Below are positions 21,730 through 34,700 of a stretch of DNA of 64,000 nucleotides, in pieces. Where the stretch lies: positions 18,774,501-18,838,500 of the forward strand of contig JAMPIT010000379.1 in assembly GCA_026261815.1 (NCBI GenBank), in the 5' to 3' direction. Under the pieces are notes generated by a model that saw nothing but the letters and a program-made list of their open reading frames with translations, did no database searches and was not told the DNA's origin. Source of the stretch: Monarcha castaneiventris obscurior. Lineage: Eukaryota; Chordata; Aves; Passeriformes; Monarchidae. The position numbers and the translations under genes are program-made. Position 1 is the first letter of the stretch. Each line of letters opens with the position of its first letter.

Positions 21730-22534
21730 TTATTCAACCTGGCTTTGAATAGTAACAGGGTTGGGGCATCCACAACCTCCCTGGGAAACCTGTTCTAGTG
21801 ACTCACCACCCTTAATAAAAATTTTCTTCCTAATATCTATCCTGAATTTCCCCTTTTTCAATTTCTACCCATTGTTTTTTCTCCTCTTATTGCAATTCTT
21901 ACCCAAGAGTCCCTCTCTGGCTCCCACATAGGCCCCCTTCAGGTACTGGAAGGTTGCAATGAGGTCTCCGTGCAACCTTCTCTTCCCCAGGTTGAACAGC
22001 TCCAACTTTCTCAGCCTGCCTTCACAGTGGAGGTGCTCCAGTCCTCTTACCAACTTCATGGCCCTCCTCTGCTTCAACAATTTCATGTCCTTCTTATGGT
22101 GGGGATACCAGAACTGAATGCAGCACTCCAGGTGGGGTCTCACAAGGGTAGAAGAGGGTAGAAGAGAATCACCTCCTTTGAGCTGCTGGCCGTGCTCCTT
22201 TTAATGCAGCCCAGGATTCAACTGGTTTTCTGGGCTGTGAGTGCTCATTGCTGGTTCATGTTGAGTTTTTCATCAACCATCTTCCATAAGTCCTTCTCCA
22301 CAGGGCTGCTCTCAATCACTTCTCCATCCAACCCGTAGGTGTGTCTGGGATTGCCATGACCCAGCTGCAGGACCTTGCACTTTACTTTGTTGAACTACAT
22401 GAGGTTTGCATGGGCTCGCCTCTCAAGCCTGTCAAGGTCCCTCTGGATGGCCTCCCCTCCCTCCAGCACGTCGATTGAATCACACAGTTTGGTACTGCCA
22501 GCAAACTTGCTGAGGGTGCACTCAACAGTACACC

Positions 22535-22592
22535 TGCAGGTTGTAGCTGAACAACTAGTAGTCTGTAGATAGTCATGCAGGTTGTAGCTGAA
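22535..22592 (+). repeat. 17-bp direct repeat, 41-bp period, at the CR1 break
   Basis: tgcaggttgtagctgaa occurs at 22535-22551 and again at 22576-22592, just beyond the point where CR1 similarity stops. It may be a small tandem duplication made during or after the 5' junction of the insertion. Confidence 0.8.
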
Positions 22593-24721
22593 AAAGTCTT
22601 TCCTCTTTTCTTCACTAGAGGAAAATGACAGGCCATGTTCATGTACTCATGTCTTAGTTGCATAAAATTCTTACTGAAGTAAAAGGATTTAGAGGGGAGT
22701 AAATGCTGAATAAAGATTTAGACATGTGGACAGAGATTTCTTATTTTTTCCATTATGTGATTCCTGAGCTGTGTTGCCCTCTATGTCTTAAGAATCCATT
22801 GGCTTAATATTAATTTGAATTAAGAATAGAATTACTCAATATTGGTAACCATTCTTATGTTCTGTCTTTTTGTTGTACTTCTATAAAAACCTAAAGGAAG
22901 ATTTAAGATTAATTCTCCTTTATTTAGTTCATCTGTTTTATTAACAAAGTGATTCTAGCCTCATTCCCTCCAAGTATATTTAAAGTCAAATAATTTCTGT
23001 GAGCTATAGTTGTCAAAGAATTTTTTCTCTCCATAACTCTGAGAAACCTGTATTCAATTGATGTGTTTTTCCTCATTTCTTTCTCAAATAAAATATATTT
23101 CACAATGTTCTCCATTACACAGCTCTAATTCACTAATATTACACCTATTTCAAATTCCTGGTGTCCTATTTTAATTTTAGCTACAAATTTTTAATGCATG
23201 GTATCATATTCCCTTTAGAGGAACCACACTTACAGGCATTGGTTAATTTTGTTAGTACTAATAACTAGTATTGACAATGCCTCTTTATCTATACTAATAC
23301 CTGTAGATAAATTATACCTCTTCTTTATCCCCAGTTTGAGGGGGGGAGTGGTTTCTGCTCCTTTTATAACTCTGATGATATTTAAATAAAACAATTCTCC
23401 TCTTACTCATTACTTCCTATTTCTTAAATAGTTCATCCTCTGTCTTATTTTTAAATTACGTGCCAAGCCATACAAGAAATTGTAAAACAGATTTACTATA
23501 AAGCAGCAGATGCACTATAGAAACTTAAGAATAGAGTGACTGCATGAAGATGATTTGTCTCAGAATAGCTGAAGATAAGAAAAGATGTAAAGGCAGTTTA
23601 TACTTATTATATCTGAAAGGGACCCGAGACCAAGAAGGTGAATCACATGCTAACAATAGGGAACTTACCTAGTCTTGCCCTCAAGGTGGCAAACCACCTT
23701 ATCACTAGAGAAGGAAAAGATCCTAGAGAAAAAAAAAATAATAAGGAAAAAATATGAGTAGAATAGCAAAGATATGATCTTGCTTTCAGTATCAGAAGTA
23801 GAGTCTATGAGAGTTTCTAAGATGCTGAATTCTCTTTAATAATCATTAAAAGGTAGACTAACATTGAGCAGGTGGTGAAGGTTATCTGTGTTACATTGAC
23901 AATGTTTGCAGCAAAGGATCTCAAAAAATTCCCAGGTTACCATGAAATTCTAACAGCAATTTAGTTAAAATAAAATATAAAAGAAAAACCCAACCCTTAC
24001 CCCTCTGGAAAAACTCAGCACTTAATTGCAGTCAGTAGCTTTCTGCCTAGCTGCCTAAGTGAGAGAGAAGGCAAAAGTTTACCATAAATCACTTAAAAGC
24101 TGGAGATTATTTTAAAAGCTACATTGTTAAAAAGACCAGAAGAGGGATTTCTATTATTGTTGGTCAAACAAACAAAACCACAAACCAAACAAATACAAAA
24201 AACCAACAAAGAACAAGAACAGAAAGTTATATATCAGCCTTAGGAAGTTAACACTCAAGGTAAATAGCACAAACCTTTTATTTCAATAAAATATATAGAC
24301 ATTATTCACAGATTTTTTTCTGCTAAGATAAATCAATACTGAAATACTGCATTTTTAGAAAACATCAATCAGTGTAGAGATACACAGAATTTTCTTTTTA
24401 AAATGAAATATATAGTTGAAAGATCTAAGCATCAGAAAATGCAGAAATAATTTAAATAATTAAAAAGCAGCCTGTCATAAGACATGCCATACTGGAAGGA
24501 AACTGACTGTCCATCAGAAGTGTATATAGATATAAAATATCTCAGGATGCATGACATATATATGACTGTGATGTGTCCATCATAGTGCTCACATGATCTT
24601 AGCAAGCTTTACAAGGGATGTTAAGATGAGAAAGGATCATCAGTCATCAATCCTGATTTCCTGCATGATAAAGGGCTTAGCATTTTCAAAGTGCATACAT
24701 AATTTAGAAACATATAGACTG
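22593..24721. other. AT-rich non-coding DNA, nothing recognised
   Basis: No exon or named repeat is recognised. A G7 run occurs at 23341-23347 and an A-rich run at 23729-23737. Composition is otherwise uniform. Confidence 0.6.
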
Positions 24722-25420
24722 TGGGGTTCTCGTTAGATGCCCAACTCCCACTGATTCCACATTTGATAAATGACATTGAGTATCTTAAATCTCCAAGGTC
24801 CAGATCCTCAAAGGCACTTTGGAAGCTAATTCCCCCTACAATCAAAGAAAATCAAACGCCTAAATGTCTTTGAGGACCTGGGCCTAACCCATTTTTGAAA
24901 AATTTGCCCTTTATGTCTCTCTTGATAAAGATAGGTGTAGTTAGATGAGGGGCCATTTTCATTTTCCTTTATAAGGAGGTGATAATGCAGGCACTTGTCT
25001 TTAAGCATTCATCCAGGAAGTGGATGACTCGGAATCAGCCCTCTCCTCAGTCTGAGGATATTCTCATTACATCTTCTGCCTCCCAAGAGGATGCCCTAAC
25101 CAGTACTCTCAGCTAAGCTATATTCTACACTATTCAGGAGAGGATGCATTATGTGCTGGTTTTTACACAGCTGCCCTATCATGAAGAATAGAGAATTCAA
25201 GATTCGCTGGGCCAGAGAGGGAAAAAGAAGCAGAAATATGGCACATATTTGCAGAAAGAGAGACAACATGGATCCTGGTCCTTGCTTGAGTTCATCCCTC
25301 ATCTATGCTAGTGCTGTATTATGGCAAATATGGCTGTGAACGTGGGAGCAGGACTCCTACCTGTTCCCAGCTATCAGGGTAGTACCTAAGCCATTGGGCT
25401 GCTTTATAAAATAGAATTAT
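24722..25420. mobile_element. Cluster of very old repeat remnants (low confidence)
   Basis: Several phrases recall old amniote interspersed repeats: 'gttagatgcccaactcccactga' near 24733, 'atgccctaaccagtactc' near 25091 and 'gggagcaggactcctac' near 25344. The clearest part is the palindrome listed separately at 24797-24884. I cannot name the families, and ends are not visible. Confidence 0.35.
24797..24884. repeat. 88-bp imperfect palindrome, MITE-like fossil
   Basis: The left end ggtccagatcctcaaaggca pairs with the reverse complement of tgtctttgaggacctgggcc at the right end, with about 4 mismatches in 20. The centre is AT-rich. The 'agatcctcaaagg...cctttgaggatctggg' arm pattern resembles a palindromic DNA-transposon-like repeat seen widely in birds, turtles and crocodilians, here strongly decayed. 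No target duplication is apparent. Confidence 0.6.
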
Positions 25421-28400
25421 CACCAGGACTAGCATTGGCATAGTCACAGGGCCTTTCTCGTCTTTTCACATGTGCAGATCCTGCTCTTTCACTCAAAGTT
25501 CAAACACCTGTTTTTAAGAGGAGGTAACAGCCCATGGATTCCAATCAGGACATCTGAGCAAGGCTTCTAATTCTTGAGTACAGGCACAAATATGTTCTTT
25601 TAAGAGGATGTTTTTCATTGACATTTTCATTGACATACTGCCAGCTGTTACTAACTTCAGGTGTCTCCTTGCTAAATTAGCCCAACTTTCTGACTCCCAC
25701 TCTGAGAAAATGTACCAACAGAGCCAAATACAGAACCTTGGGCTCTATCCCACATGACAGTGTGTGGGCATGGCTGGTATTGCACCATAAATATACCTTG
25801 TCTCTCGTGTAAATCATTTCCCTCTGTGATCAGGAGAAACAAGGAAAAAAGCAAACAACCTACACAGTGTTCCAATTAATAAAAATCTAGATGGGAAACT
25901 CCTGTACTGTTATCCTTCTGCTGGAATAGCACTAACATACTCTGTTTAGAAAAATCAACAGTAGGCTTTAGGCAAGACATATAAGAGGGCCACAATAGGC
26001 CTGACCCTACAGTTATCCTATGATTTATAGTCTTCTTACAGCAATGTACTATGTTTGACACTGGCTAAGGGGTTAATCAGTTCTGAGCATTGGCTTGGTA
26101 ATAGGGTCCTGCCCTCAGGGTCTATTCAATCAATCAGAGTTGTCCAATGCTGTAATGCCTCAGTTCTGTGTGTAGGCAGATGAGTGTGCTGTCATTCAGC
26201 ATCCTGGAGGTATATAGGCTTTGAGAAGCTTAGTGGAAATTCCACCTACACCAGGGCTGTCAAGCTCACTCCATGGAGAGCACTGACTATAAGAAGTGAG
26301 GTGACCATGTTGAAAAAGGGGTCACTAACTTCTCTGAGGGCAGCCTGAAGCCTTGGACCTGCTGAGAATAGGAAGCTACAGCCATTTTGAAGAAGGAAAA
26401 TGCTTGGCCTCATCCTCTTTAGACGGAATTGTTCTTCAGGCCTTGCTGCAAAAGAAATTTTTCATCTTGCGCAATGCGAAGGAAAATTGCTATTAAGTTG
26501 AATACATTTCTTCCCAAAAATACAAAAAAATTCCTGAAGGCATAAGTTCAGGAGGAAAAGGAATCTGGAATACTTCTGTAGAGCACATGGGGGACTAAAG
26601 AAAATATGCATAGGCTTAAAGGGACATTATGTCAGAAGACACCAACTTGGGTGTTTCTGTTGTTCTGTTGTACAATATGCCATCCAGCTTGTAAAAGACA
26701 TATCTCAACCTATCAGTTCAGTGATTATGTGCAACATTTTAAACAGCTGCTAAAACAACTAGGGCTGGACCATTGAACACAACTAGATTGTGTTGCTTAG
26801 CTACATTACCCTCGTGTGCTGTTGCTGCAGAAACTGGTATGCATCAAGCTCTCCAGACCAGAGTCTACCTGGGTTTGCAGATGCCTTTTACCCTGAATTT
26901 AAGGGAAATTTGAAGCACTATCAGGTATTTGCAGTGCTGGTGGTCCTGCCATCAGCTACCTCCTCCAGGTGACCTTTCAGAATAGCTAGTACTCGTAAGA
27001 TGAGTGCCCCCAAAAGACGCACACTCTTATAAAACTTACTGCACTTATAATACAGCACATTCAGACAGTGCTTAGGTTGTCCAAAACAGCTTGGCTACTG
27101 TGGAGAAGCAAGGTGTTTCAGATGCAGTAGTGAGGGTCAGACCTCCTGCAAAGCATGGAAGGAGGGCACTTTGCTTAAACCTTTTGTTAATAATCATTCA
27201 CAAGGATATCGGAAGAAAAATAATAGCTCTCTAAAGACAGCGTTCTTTATTTATCCTAATTATAGTTCTGTATGAGATTACCCAGAAGAAGGTATCAGAG
27301 GAAAACTAAAGAAGCTTTCTGCAGTAATAGTACATATGTGCGAGGTCAAGAGTTTTTCAAAAAGATTCTGAAATACTCTCTGAGCAGGGGAGGAGTGGAA
27401 ATGTGATCCTTCTCTCTGGGTGGTAAATAGGAGTTGTAGGAAATTGTGTGCGTGCGTATGGGGGGAGGGAGGAATAAATGTTTCTGTTTAGACCTCAGCA
27501 GAGCTTTCAGCAGCCAGTATTTCAAAATATAAATGGGAACACATTGGACATAACTGCATAAGCTCTTTCTTTTCAGTGACAAAAGATGACATCATTTACT
27601 TGGGTCAAAGTAGTGATGATGACAGAAAAGGTAATCTCAATACATTCAGCAAGGGTTTTACCATTGGTTTAAATGGAGATAGGTAGAAAATCCATTCTTA
27701 CCAAAATTGGTACAAAATGTACACTTATGTGAAATGTGTGTATTTCAAGAGATGGATCAATATAACTTTAAAAATACAGACCTACAGATACTGCATTTAC
27801 TTTTATCCTGAATAACCTTTAAACAATGTGATTATTACACAAGCTCTAAAATATTTCTGCATATGAATGATTAGGCATTTCTTACCTCTTTTTTTCTATT
27901 TGCTTGGGTACAGGGTTATTTTTTCTTTCCTTTCTCAAACAAGATATTTGTATCAATAACATTAATTTATACATATGGAAATAGAGCTGTGGGTGTCCAT
28001 GGAGACATGATCATTTTTTGTGTTTGGCCTCACAACTTGGCCTCATCTCTGAGAGAAATAAATTGTAATTTGAAGAGGGTAAAAATATACCTGTGTTTTC
28101 CTGCTATATGTCATTTCTGCTGAAACTCCCAAATTACATTTAAAATAGTGTTAGCATGTATTTGTTGGGGGGGGTGGTGGGGAGCAGGAGTTGTGCTGTT
28201 TTTTTTTTTTTTGTTGGCACTGCTGTGCCATGGAAATGATTGAAAATATCACAATGAGGACAGTATTAGCCATTAATTACCTATGATGTGGCATTCAGCA
28301 AACCCAAGGAAAGTCTTAGTTTTCTTTAAGCAACTAATTTTGAAAGCACTTACAAAGCACAGTTCATTAGACAAAACAGGTCAGGACACAAGTTTTTCCT

Positions 28401-28650
28401 CTGCTACACCAATGTGGAAATGGTTTATCTTGTCCTCTCTAAGTGTGTATTTTTACCCCTGCACCTGCATACACTTCCTCTTGGGTTTGTAGACTGTTCA
28501 TCTCCAAGCACATCTATAACACGTAGGATAAAACACCTCCAAAGGATGTATGGCCATATTTGCATACTCCTTTTTAAAATGTTTCTTTGAAATATAAGAA
28601 CAATCTAACACATTAAATATATAAAAAGAAAATTAAAGAATTTTTGTTTA
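25421..28650. other. Non-coding DNA, nothing recognised
   Basis: No gene or clear repeat. A frame at 26790-26972 (+) follows an AG at 26829-26830 in 'gttgctgcag', but the peptide has no recognised identity and no good donor. A G-rich run (28167-28181) and T14 (28199-28212) lie side by side. Confidence 0.55.
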
Positions 28651-28684
28651 CTCTTTTTTCTTTTCTCTTTTCTCTTTTCTTCTT

Positions 28685-28732
<48 letters not shown>

Positions 28733-28733
28733 T
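28651..28733 (+). repeat. 83-bp pure pyrimidine tract ending in (CTTT)10
   Basis: Every base from 28651 to 28733 is C or T. The last 40 bases are ten perfect CTTT units (28694-28733), preceded by irregular CTTTT and TCTC repeats. It is a typical tetranucleotide microsatellite, likely polymorphic in length. Confidence 0.95.
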
Positions 28734-31700
28734 ATATTTTTTATATTATCAATGAATGTTTCAATGTTTTTGGCTTTTTTTAAATGCTGTTCCCTCTATT
28801 TACCACTGGATGACAGGTGAGCTCAGCTAAACATCTATAACCAGTACAAACGTATTGGGGACAACGAATTAGGTAAGGAAGAAACATTTGCCAACATTTC
28901 TATTGTTTTAATATTGTCAAGGCTGGTAGTGTTAAATGTGACCACTGAAATTCTGAGATCATTTCAATGGTTGCTTTCTAATGGAAGAGGTAAGAGAAAA
29001 TTAGCAATATACCAACACAGTTGCTTCCAGTTCAAGATCAAGATAATTCAGTCTTTGTTGAGAGACAGGAATAACAATGGTTTTTGTGAATCAAATGGCT
29101 ATTATTATTATTAGCATTGAAATATTTAAATCATTCTTCATGAGAAGAAATGAGCTGGGAGAAAAAAATCAGTAAATGAAAAAAGCACAATTTATGGACA
29201 ATTCCATGCAGGTTTTTTTTAATGTTCACAAAAAATCTGCAATATACATGACCAAACAGATAAGTAATGAAGGTAGCATTTTTAACAGGATGCCTTTGAC
29301 ATCTCTTTCTTTGACATCAGCATTGTAATCAGACACCAATGCTGCCATTTCAGCAGACAGTACAAAATTACCAGTCAAGAGAGAACAAAAGGAGGCAGTT
29401 GATCTTTTTATAATGCTTTTAAATGTTACAATTCACAAATGAATGCTCATGCAGTGCATCATATAGTACCGCATAGTGCTGTGAAGCTTCATTAACAAAT
29501 AAAATATTTTTCAGCTAACTGATCTTGAAGTTAGCATCATGTATAAACTGGCCATGGTCTGACTATGATGATAAGTCCTGGAGAAAAACATCTTCTTTAT
29601 CTAAATCAGTTTGCTTCTGCTTTGGTTTCCAGTGTAAATAAATATTTTAAATTTAAAGCTGCAATATGTGGGGTTTTTTCTGTCACAAAACCTTTCTGTG
29701 CAAAAAGTTCTAACAGCTTCTTCTTCACCACGCATCTGGGTATGAGAATATTGTACGTATGATGCTGGAGTTCAATAAAAAAAATCTATCACCACAACAC
29801 GACTCTGTAACAAAAACACTATATAAGTACTTAATATTTTGTATCCAAATGTAAGTTTTCCAATATTGTGCTCCTTTAGGTGGGGAGTGAATCAAATAGA
29901 AACCAGAAGATACTCACGACCCAAGAGTTTCAAAAACAAACAACAATTTTGAATACTTGATATTTTGTTCATTCGACTTGCTATAATATAGAGGGAACTA
30001 AATTTCAAGAAGTACTGCGAGCTGTCTGCTGTACACAGAGTATTTTAATTGCAGCATGTTTCAGTAACACATGCTATGATCCATACAGAAACCATTTCAA
30101 CAGTTATTTTAAATATGCTGCTGTCATGGCCTTATTGGTCAGAGTCATCACTGATGTCCTGAGTCACCACAGCAGTATAAAAATCTGCTAAGTGAAACTG
30201 GACAGTAATTTCATCGAGTGTATTCTGGCCCACAGTTAAAGTGAGAGCTAAAATCCAAAAGGTCTGTGTGAACTCGACCTTGGAAACATTCTTAAATCAA
30301 AACCTAGGGATCAGTTTAGTCCTAAATGACACATATCAGTCAGACCTCTGAGAGTTTCTCAAATGCCAGTAAGACCTTAAGCCCTTCTTGCCCTTTTTGC
30401 AACACCTTGTGCTTCAGAAAAAGGTAAAACATATAAATCCCACCAACCATAATGAACGTCAGAAGATGGGAAAAAATCCTGTCCACTGCTTGTAGACCTG
30501 AAATATATGTTACAAAAATGGCATGAAATCGCCCTTCCATTCCTCTTTGAATAACAACTAATTTAACATTCAAAAGTTTCTGAAAGGAATTTTAGGGAGC
30601 CTGCCACATTGTTCACTCTTTACAGGCTGGAGTCCAGATCCTGAGACTGGAGCATGCTAGGTATCTTCTTTGGGACTGAGGGCTGCTGAATTGAGCTCCT
30701 TGCCAGTGAAGTGTACAGCACCAAGCAGCTGATAGGATACTGATACCCAATTTAATGTCAGCTGAAGGAACCTTCAGGCTCTGCTGGTGATATTGGCCAT
30801 ATCTCACAGATTACAGTGGCAGCTTAGACACCCTGTGCACATACAGACACTTGTGTGAAGGTACTTAAACGTAGGATTCTTAACTTTGAGTTTATTTTCA
30901 TTTCTAGCTGGAAACCTAGAAAGTGGGACTAAAGAAGTAGTGAATTTTTTTTTTCCCAAAGAAAATGCACTGTTAATGACAGACATATTTCATAATTCAT
31001 AAGTGACTTAAAGTCACTGAGCTAGGAGTGCAAATGAAGACACTGCAAATAAAACTGACCAAGTGAACATGTGTGTCACATAAGCAGCATCCAAGTGAAT
31101 AACTCCCAAAAGCACAGCAGAGAAACTGCTCTCTTTCCTTACCAAAAAGGTTATCCCAGTCTCTAGCTATAATGCACATAAACTGTATTTCTTGTATCAT
31201 TTGTCTCTCAGATATATAGTACATAATGTCTTCTGTTTTCATAATGTCCTGTGTTCTAATAATGCTTTTTAAGTGCCTGGGAAATGGTGACTGATAAGGG
31301 TACAGGAAAGTGATTGCATTGGCCGTAAACAGCAGGGCACAATCCTGCATCCTGTTCCAGACTACCATTGCATGTCTGCTCCATGTCCAACTTTTCCTTA
31401 GGAACACACTAAGTGTTGCTCTTTCTCCTTGAATTTGCAGTTTTCACAGACTGGGACTGACCAATGCAGATGGCAAACAAGATGCCCAATGAGGTTACTT
31501 TGGTCCTGCTGCCAAAAAAACGGGGCAAAGAATACATATAAGTAAATGGTTTGCTGGATTTTTTACTGCTTTAAGAATTGCTTATGAACTTTATTGGATT
31601 GAGCCTTCACTAAACTTACAATATCAAGTAGAAAAATAAAGCTGCTCACAGCTACTTGAGAACCTGAACAAGCACAAATGGAAAAGGCCAAAACTTAAAC

Positions 31701-34700
31701 ATCAGCGTTTAGGAAGCTAACCATTATTACCTTTAACACTGTTGAAAAATTCTTTCCAGACTTGTATCTGGATTCTTACTCACACAAGAAAAATGATTAC
31801 ATTAAGTTTTCTTAATATTGTGGTCTTTGTGTAAACGAAATGCTATGTTAAAATGTCACCTATTTGGAAAAAAATGACTTAGTGTATGTTAGACAATCAT
31901 ATTGACAGAATGATATTTCCTGCCTGAAATCAAAAAGAGATCTCTATTCCCATGGGTACTTATAAAGCAACTGGAAGAAAATAAATAGCCAGCTGTTAGT
32001 TAGGGGGTGTGTGGGTGAACTTTTCAATAAGGTTTTTTCTTATTATTTTTAGGTGAACTACTTTCAATGATAAAATCTCATTTAAGGAGTTGATTGGAAA
32101 GAAGAGGTGATTCATTAGTTTATGTATGAGGTTATTTCTAGCTCCCTGAGTGATTTCTTTTTTTTTTATTATTTCTTTGCTCTTTCCAGAATTTCCAACA
32201 CAATTGAATTTTTATTTGTTCAAGAGCTGGAAGAGTGCTAAGAAAGTTGAAAATTGGGACTGCTTACCCTGCAGTAATCCCTGTTTTCCTACAGGGATTG
32301 GATGATTTCATCTGAAGTCCAGACAATATTTCCTACCTCTGACTACTACCTAGATTTGCTGTGTTTCACTTATGAAGGTAATTAAGTTTTCTACTAAATG
32401 TTCATATACAATACATCAGGTGTAAAAAGCTCTAGAGCCCTCCAGTGCCTGTCATTCTGCTTCCTGTGTATCTCCTGAGGAGTAATTCCATTAATCTTAA
32501 TGGAGAGATTAATTCAGCCTGCCCATGCACAACTGTGTGCTGCTGCCGTCATCTAAGCTGGTACCACAACAAGAAAAGCCAATATGAACCAGAAAAGGGC
32601 ATGGTAAGGCTGTAACTGCTGGAGCTTTGGGATGCTGTGATGGCCCAAACAGTGCTATAGTTACCTGGATGACAGCACACTGCCTTTTGGAACTGTGCTG
32701 GCTGCAGAAGAAAAAAACAGGTTCTGTAAATTGTATATTGTTTTTTATATGTAGAGATTATTGACATAGGGCTTTTCAAGGTTGTTTGCTCAAGGAGTTT
32801 GAATGAGTCTAATTTAAAATACAACAATATTTGAAACAAAAATTGAGGAGGATGTGTTTGTTCAGTGAGATTTGAAAATAAAAAAGGGGAAAAAAACCAG
32901 GAGGTTTGGATGAGAATATTATATATACTGCAAGATGCATTCCCTGGTGAACAAGAATAAAACCTCAATTCTGCAATATACTATTGACCTACCTGCAGAC
33001 TACATTGTCCAGCTTGAAGCAAAAAACATTCACTTTTGGAGCATTGCACATCTAGGAAGCAATGCATAAGAAAAGTCCAAGACCATCACTATTTTTGGTC
33101 TACCAACCCTTGACCAGACCCCAGACTCACAAAGGAAACTAAAGAGTTGATTCATCTCTCCAAGTCCTTAAAATGTTCGCAAGGGGCTGTTAGACAACAC
33201 TGGACAATGGAAAAGCAAACCACTTTCCTGATCAGAAGCTCTCCTCCAACACATTGCCCATTCTCATGGAATCAAGATGGATAGAGACTTCACTGGAAGT
33301 ATCAATCTTGCATTATTCAAGTACACACATGTATAGGCATACTCCAGCAGAATTTTTCAATGTACAGCTAAACAAGACTAAGCATTCTGCTTTGGCAATA
33401 GGAAATTTTGTATGCATATTTATATTACCCATATTCTTACCTAGAAAATTATGGGCTCAATTTACTGTTAATATATGGGTTTAGAGGAATTCGTATATAA
33501 GGAAGCTCAAAAAGCAAAATTGTGGTTAGGATCTATTAATTACTAAAGCTAACTTTTGCTGTAAGTCTTTGTATTTATACTGTAGTCATATGTGTATTTA
33601 TAGCTTGGAGAAATTCCAATCATTTGGACCTAATTTCACTGGTCCAGGCTGGTCAAGACAGCATCTTTTGGAGGACTAGGAACACAAGACATCAGCATTT
33701 CTGATTACAAGGTAAGGGGAATCACTCTCAGGGGAATCATCAGAAGTACATACAGCAGCCCATCTCTTTGGAAGTGGAGGGGAGACAGACAGACTTTTAT
33801 GGAAACAATCAAGATCCTTCACATGCCAAAACTCTTCTCTCCTGTATTATGACACTCAAATGAAAATAAAGGCTTTCTTTCGTTTTGTGACCATATTTTG
33901 GAGGTAGGGCAGTTCACACACCAGCTCTTGTTCATGTATTGTTAATGACATAGAATGGAACACCAGTATTTGGAAAATGTATGAATGTATATCATAAGAG
34001 TAGAAGAAAGGCGCTGAATTGCTGTCTTGAGTTCTAGCCAACCATCATAAAATAGGGTGTTCTTGGTACAGGATGTCCATAATCCAATTGTTTCAAACAC
34101 AGGAAGATTAAAGAGGAGACAAAGGGGGGTCTTTAAGTCATTGAGTTGTGTTTTGGACAACTTCAAACCTTGAAATGCACTGAAAAAAGTAGATTGTCTT
34201 ACAAGCAACTGACACAAAATAGTAAGATAAAATCAAGGAAGGATCCAGGGCAAAGGAGAACAAAAAATTTTAGATACTGGAATGAAGTAGAAATTATTTG
34301 AGAAGGAAACTGGGTAAAGTGGAACACAGCATACGAGATGGGCATGAATAACCTGGACAGTGGTGACCATAGCCTGGGAAACTGTTTTCGATCAGCCTGT
34401 ACCAAAGATCCCTACATGTAGAAGGTGCAAATAATGAGCAGGAAATGAGAGACTTGGAGCCATGCATTAAGCCAAATAATGAAAATACTTATCTATCACT
34501 CTGGAAACATAATTTTAGAATATTTTTCATAATGGTAATCACTCAACAAAAGGCTTTTGACATAATAATGTTCAGCACTGCAATGCTTAAAAGTCACGCA
34601 CTCAGCATATTCAAAAAATGGAATTCATAAAGCTGAGTCAGAGATCCAACTTTGTCCTACATTGTCTAGAGGAAAAACTAAGTCTGTAGACTGAGATTCA

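Larger units (their letters stand above)
21132..22525 (-). mobile_element. CR1 LINE, 5'-truncated, interrupted by an LTR
   Basis: The plus-strand text starts 'ttatagaatcatagaatg', the reverse of the CR1 3' end with its ATTCTATG repeat, so the element lies on the minus strand with its 3' terminus at 21132. It contains the CR1 3' UTR and C-terminal ORF2. The minus-strand peptide RPHLECCIQFWYPHHKKDM (about 22080-22140) is the typical CR1 post-RT region. Frameshifts and stops abound. The body is split by a 482-bp LTR at 21243-21724, with CR1 resuming at 'aaggccttattcaacctggc'. Similarity ends near 22525 within the reverse-transcriptase region, so the copy is 5'-truncated as usual for LINEs. Confidence 0.92.

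Noticed and set aside
30340..30573. Minus-strand frame with one hydrophobic stretch after a possible acceptor
   Set aside because: A single membrane-like stretch without further motif or homology is not enough to call an exon.
30997..31407. 136-codon minus-strand frame
   Set aside because: No family resemblance. In AT-rich DNA of this length a few frames this long are expected by chance.
32549..32968. 139-codon minus-strand frame
   Set aside because: Low-complexity composition (Ser, Phe, Leu, Tyr), no recognised motif and no sensible boundaries.
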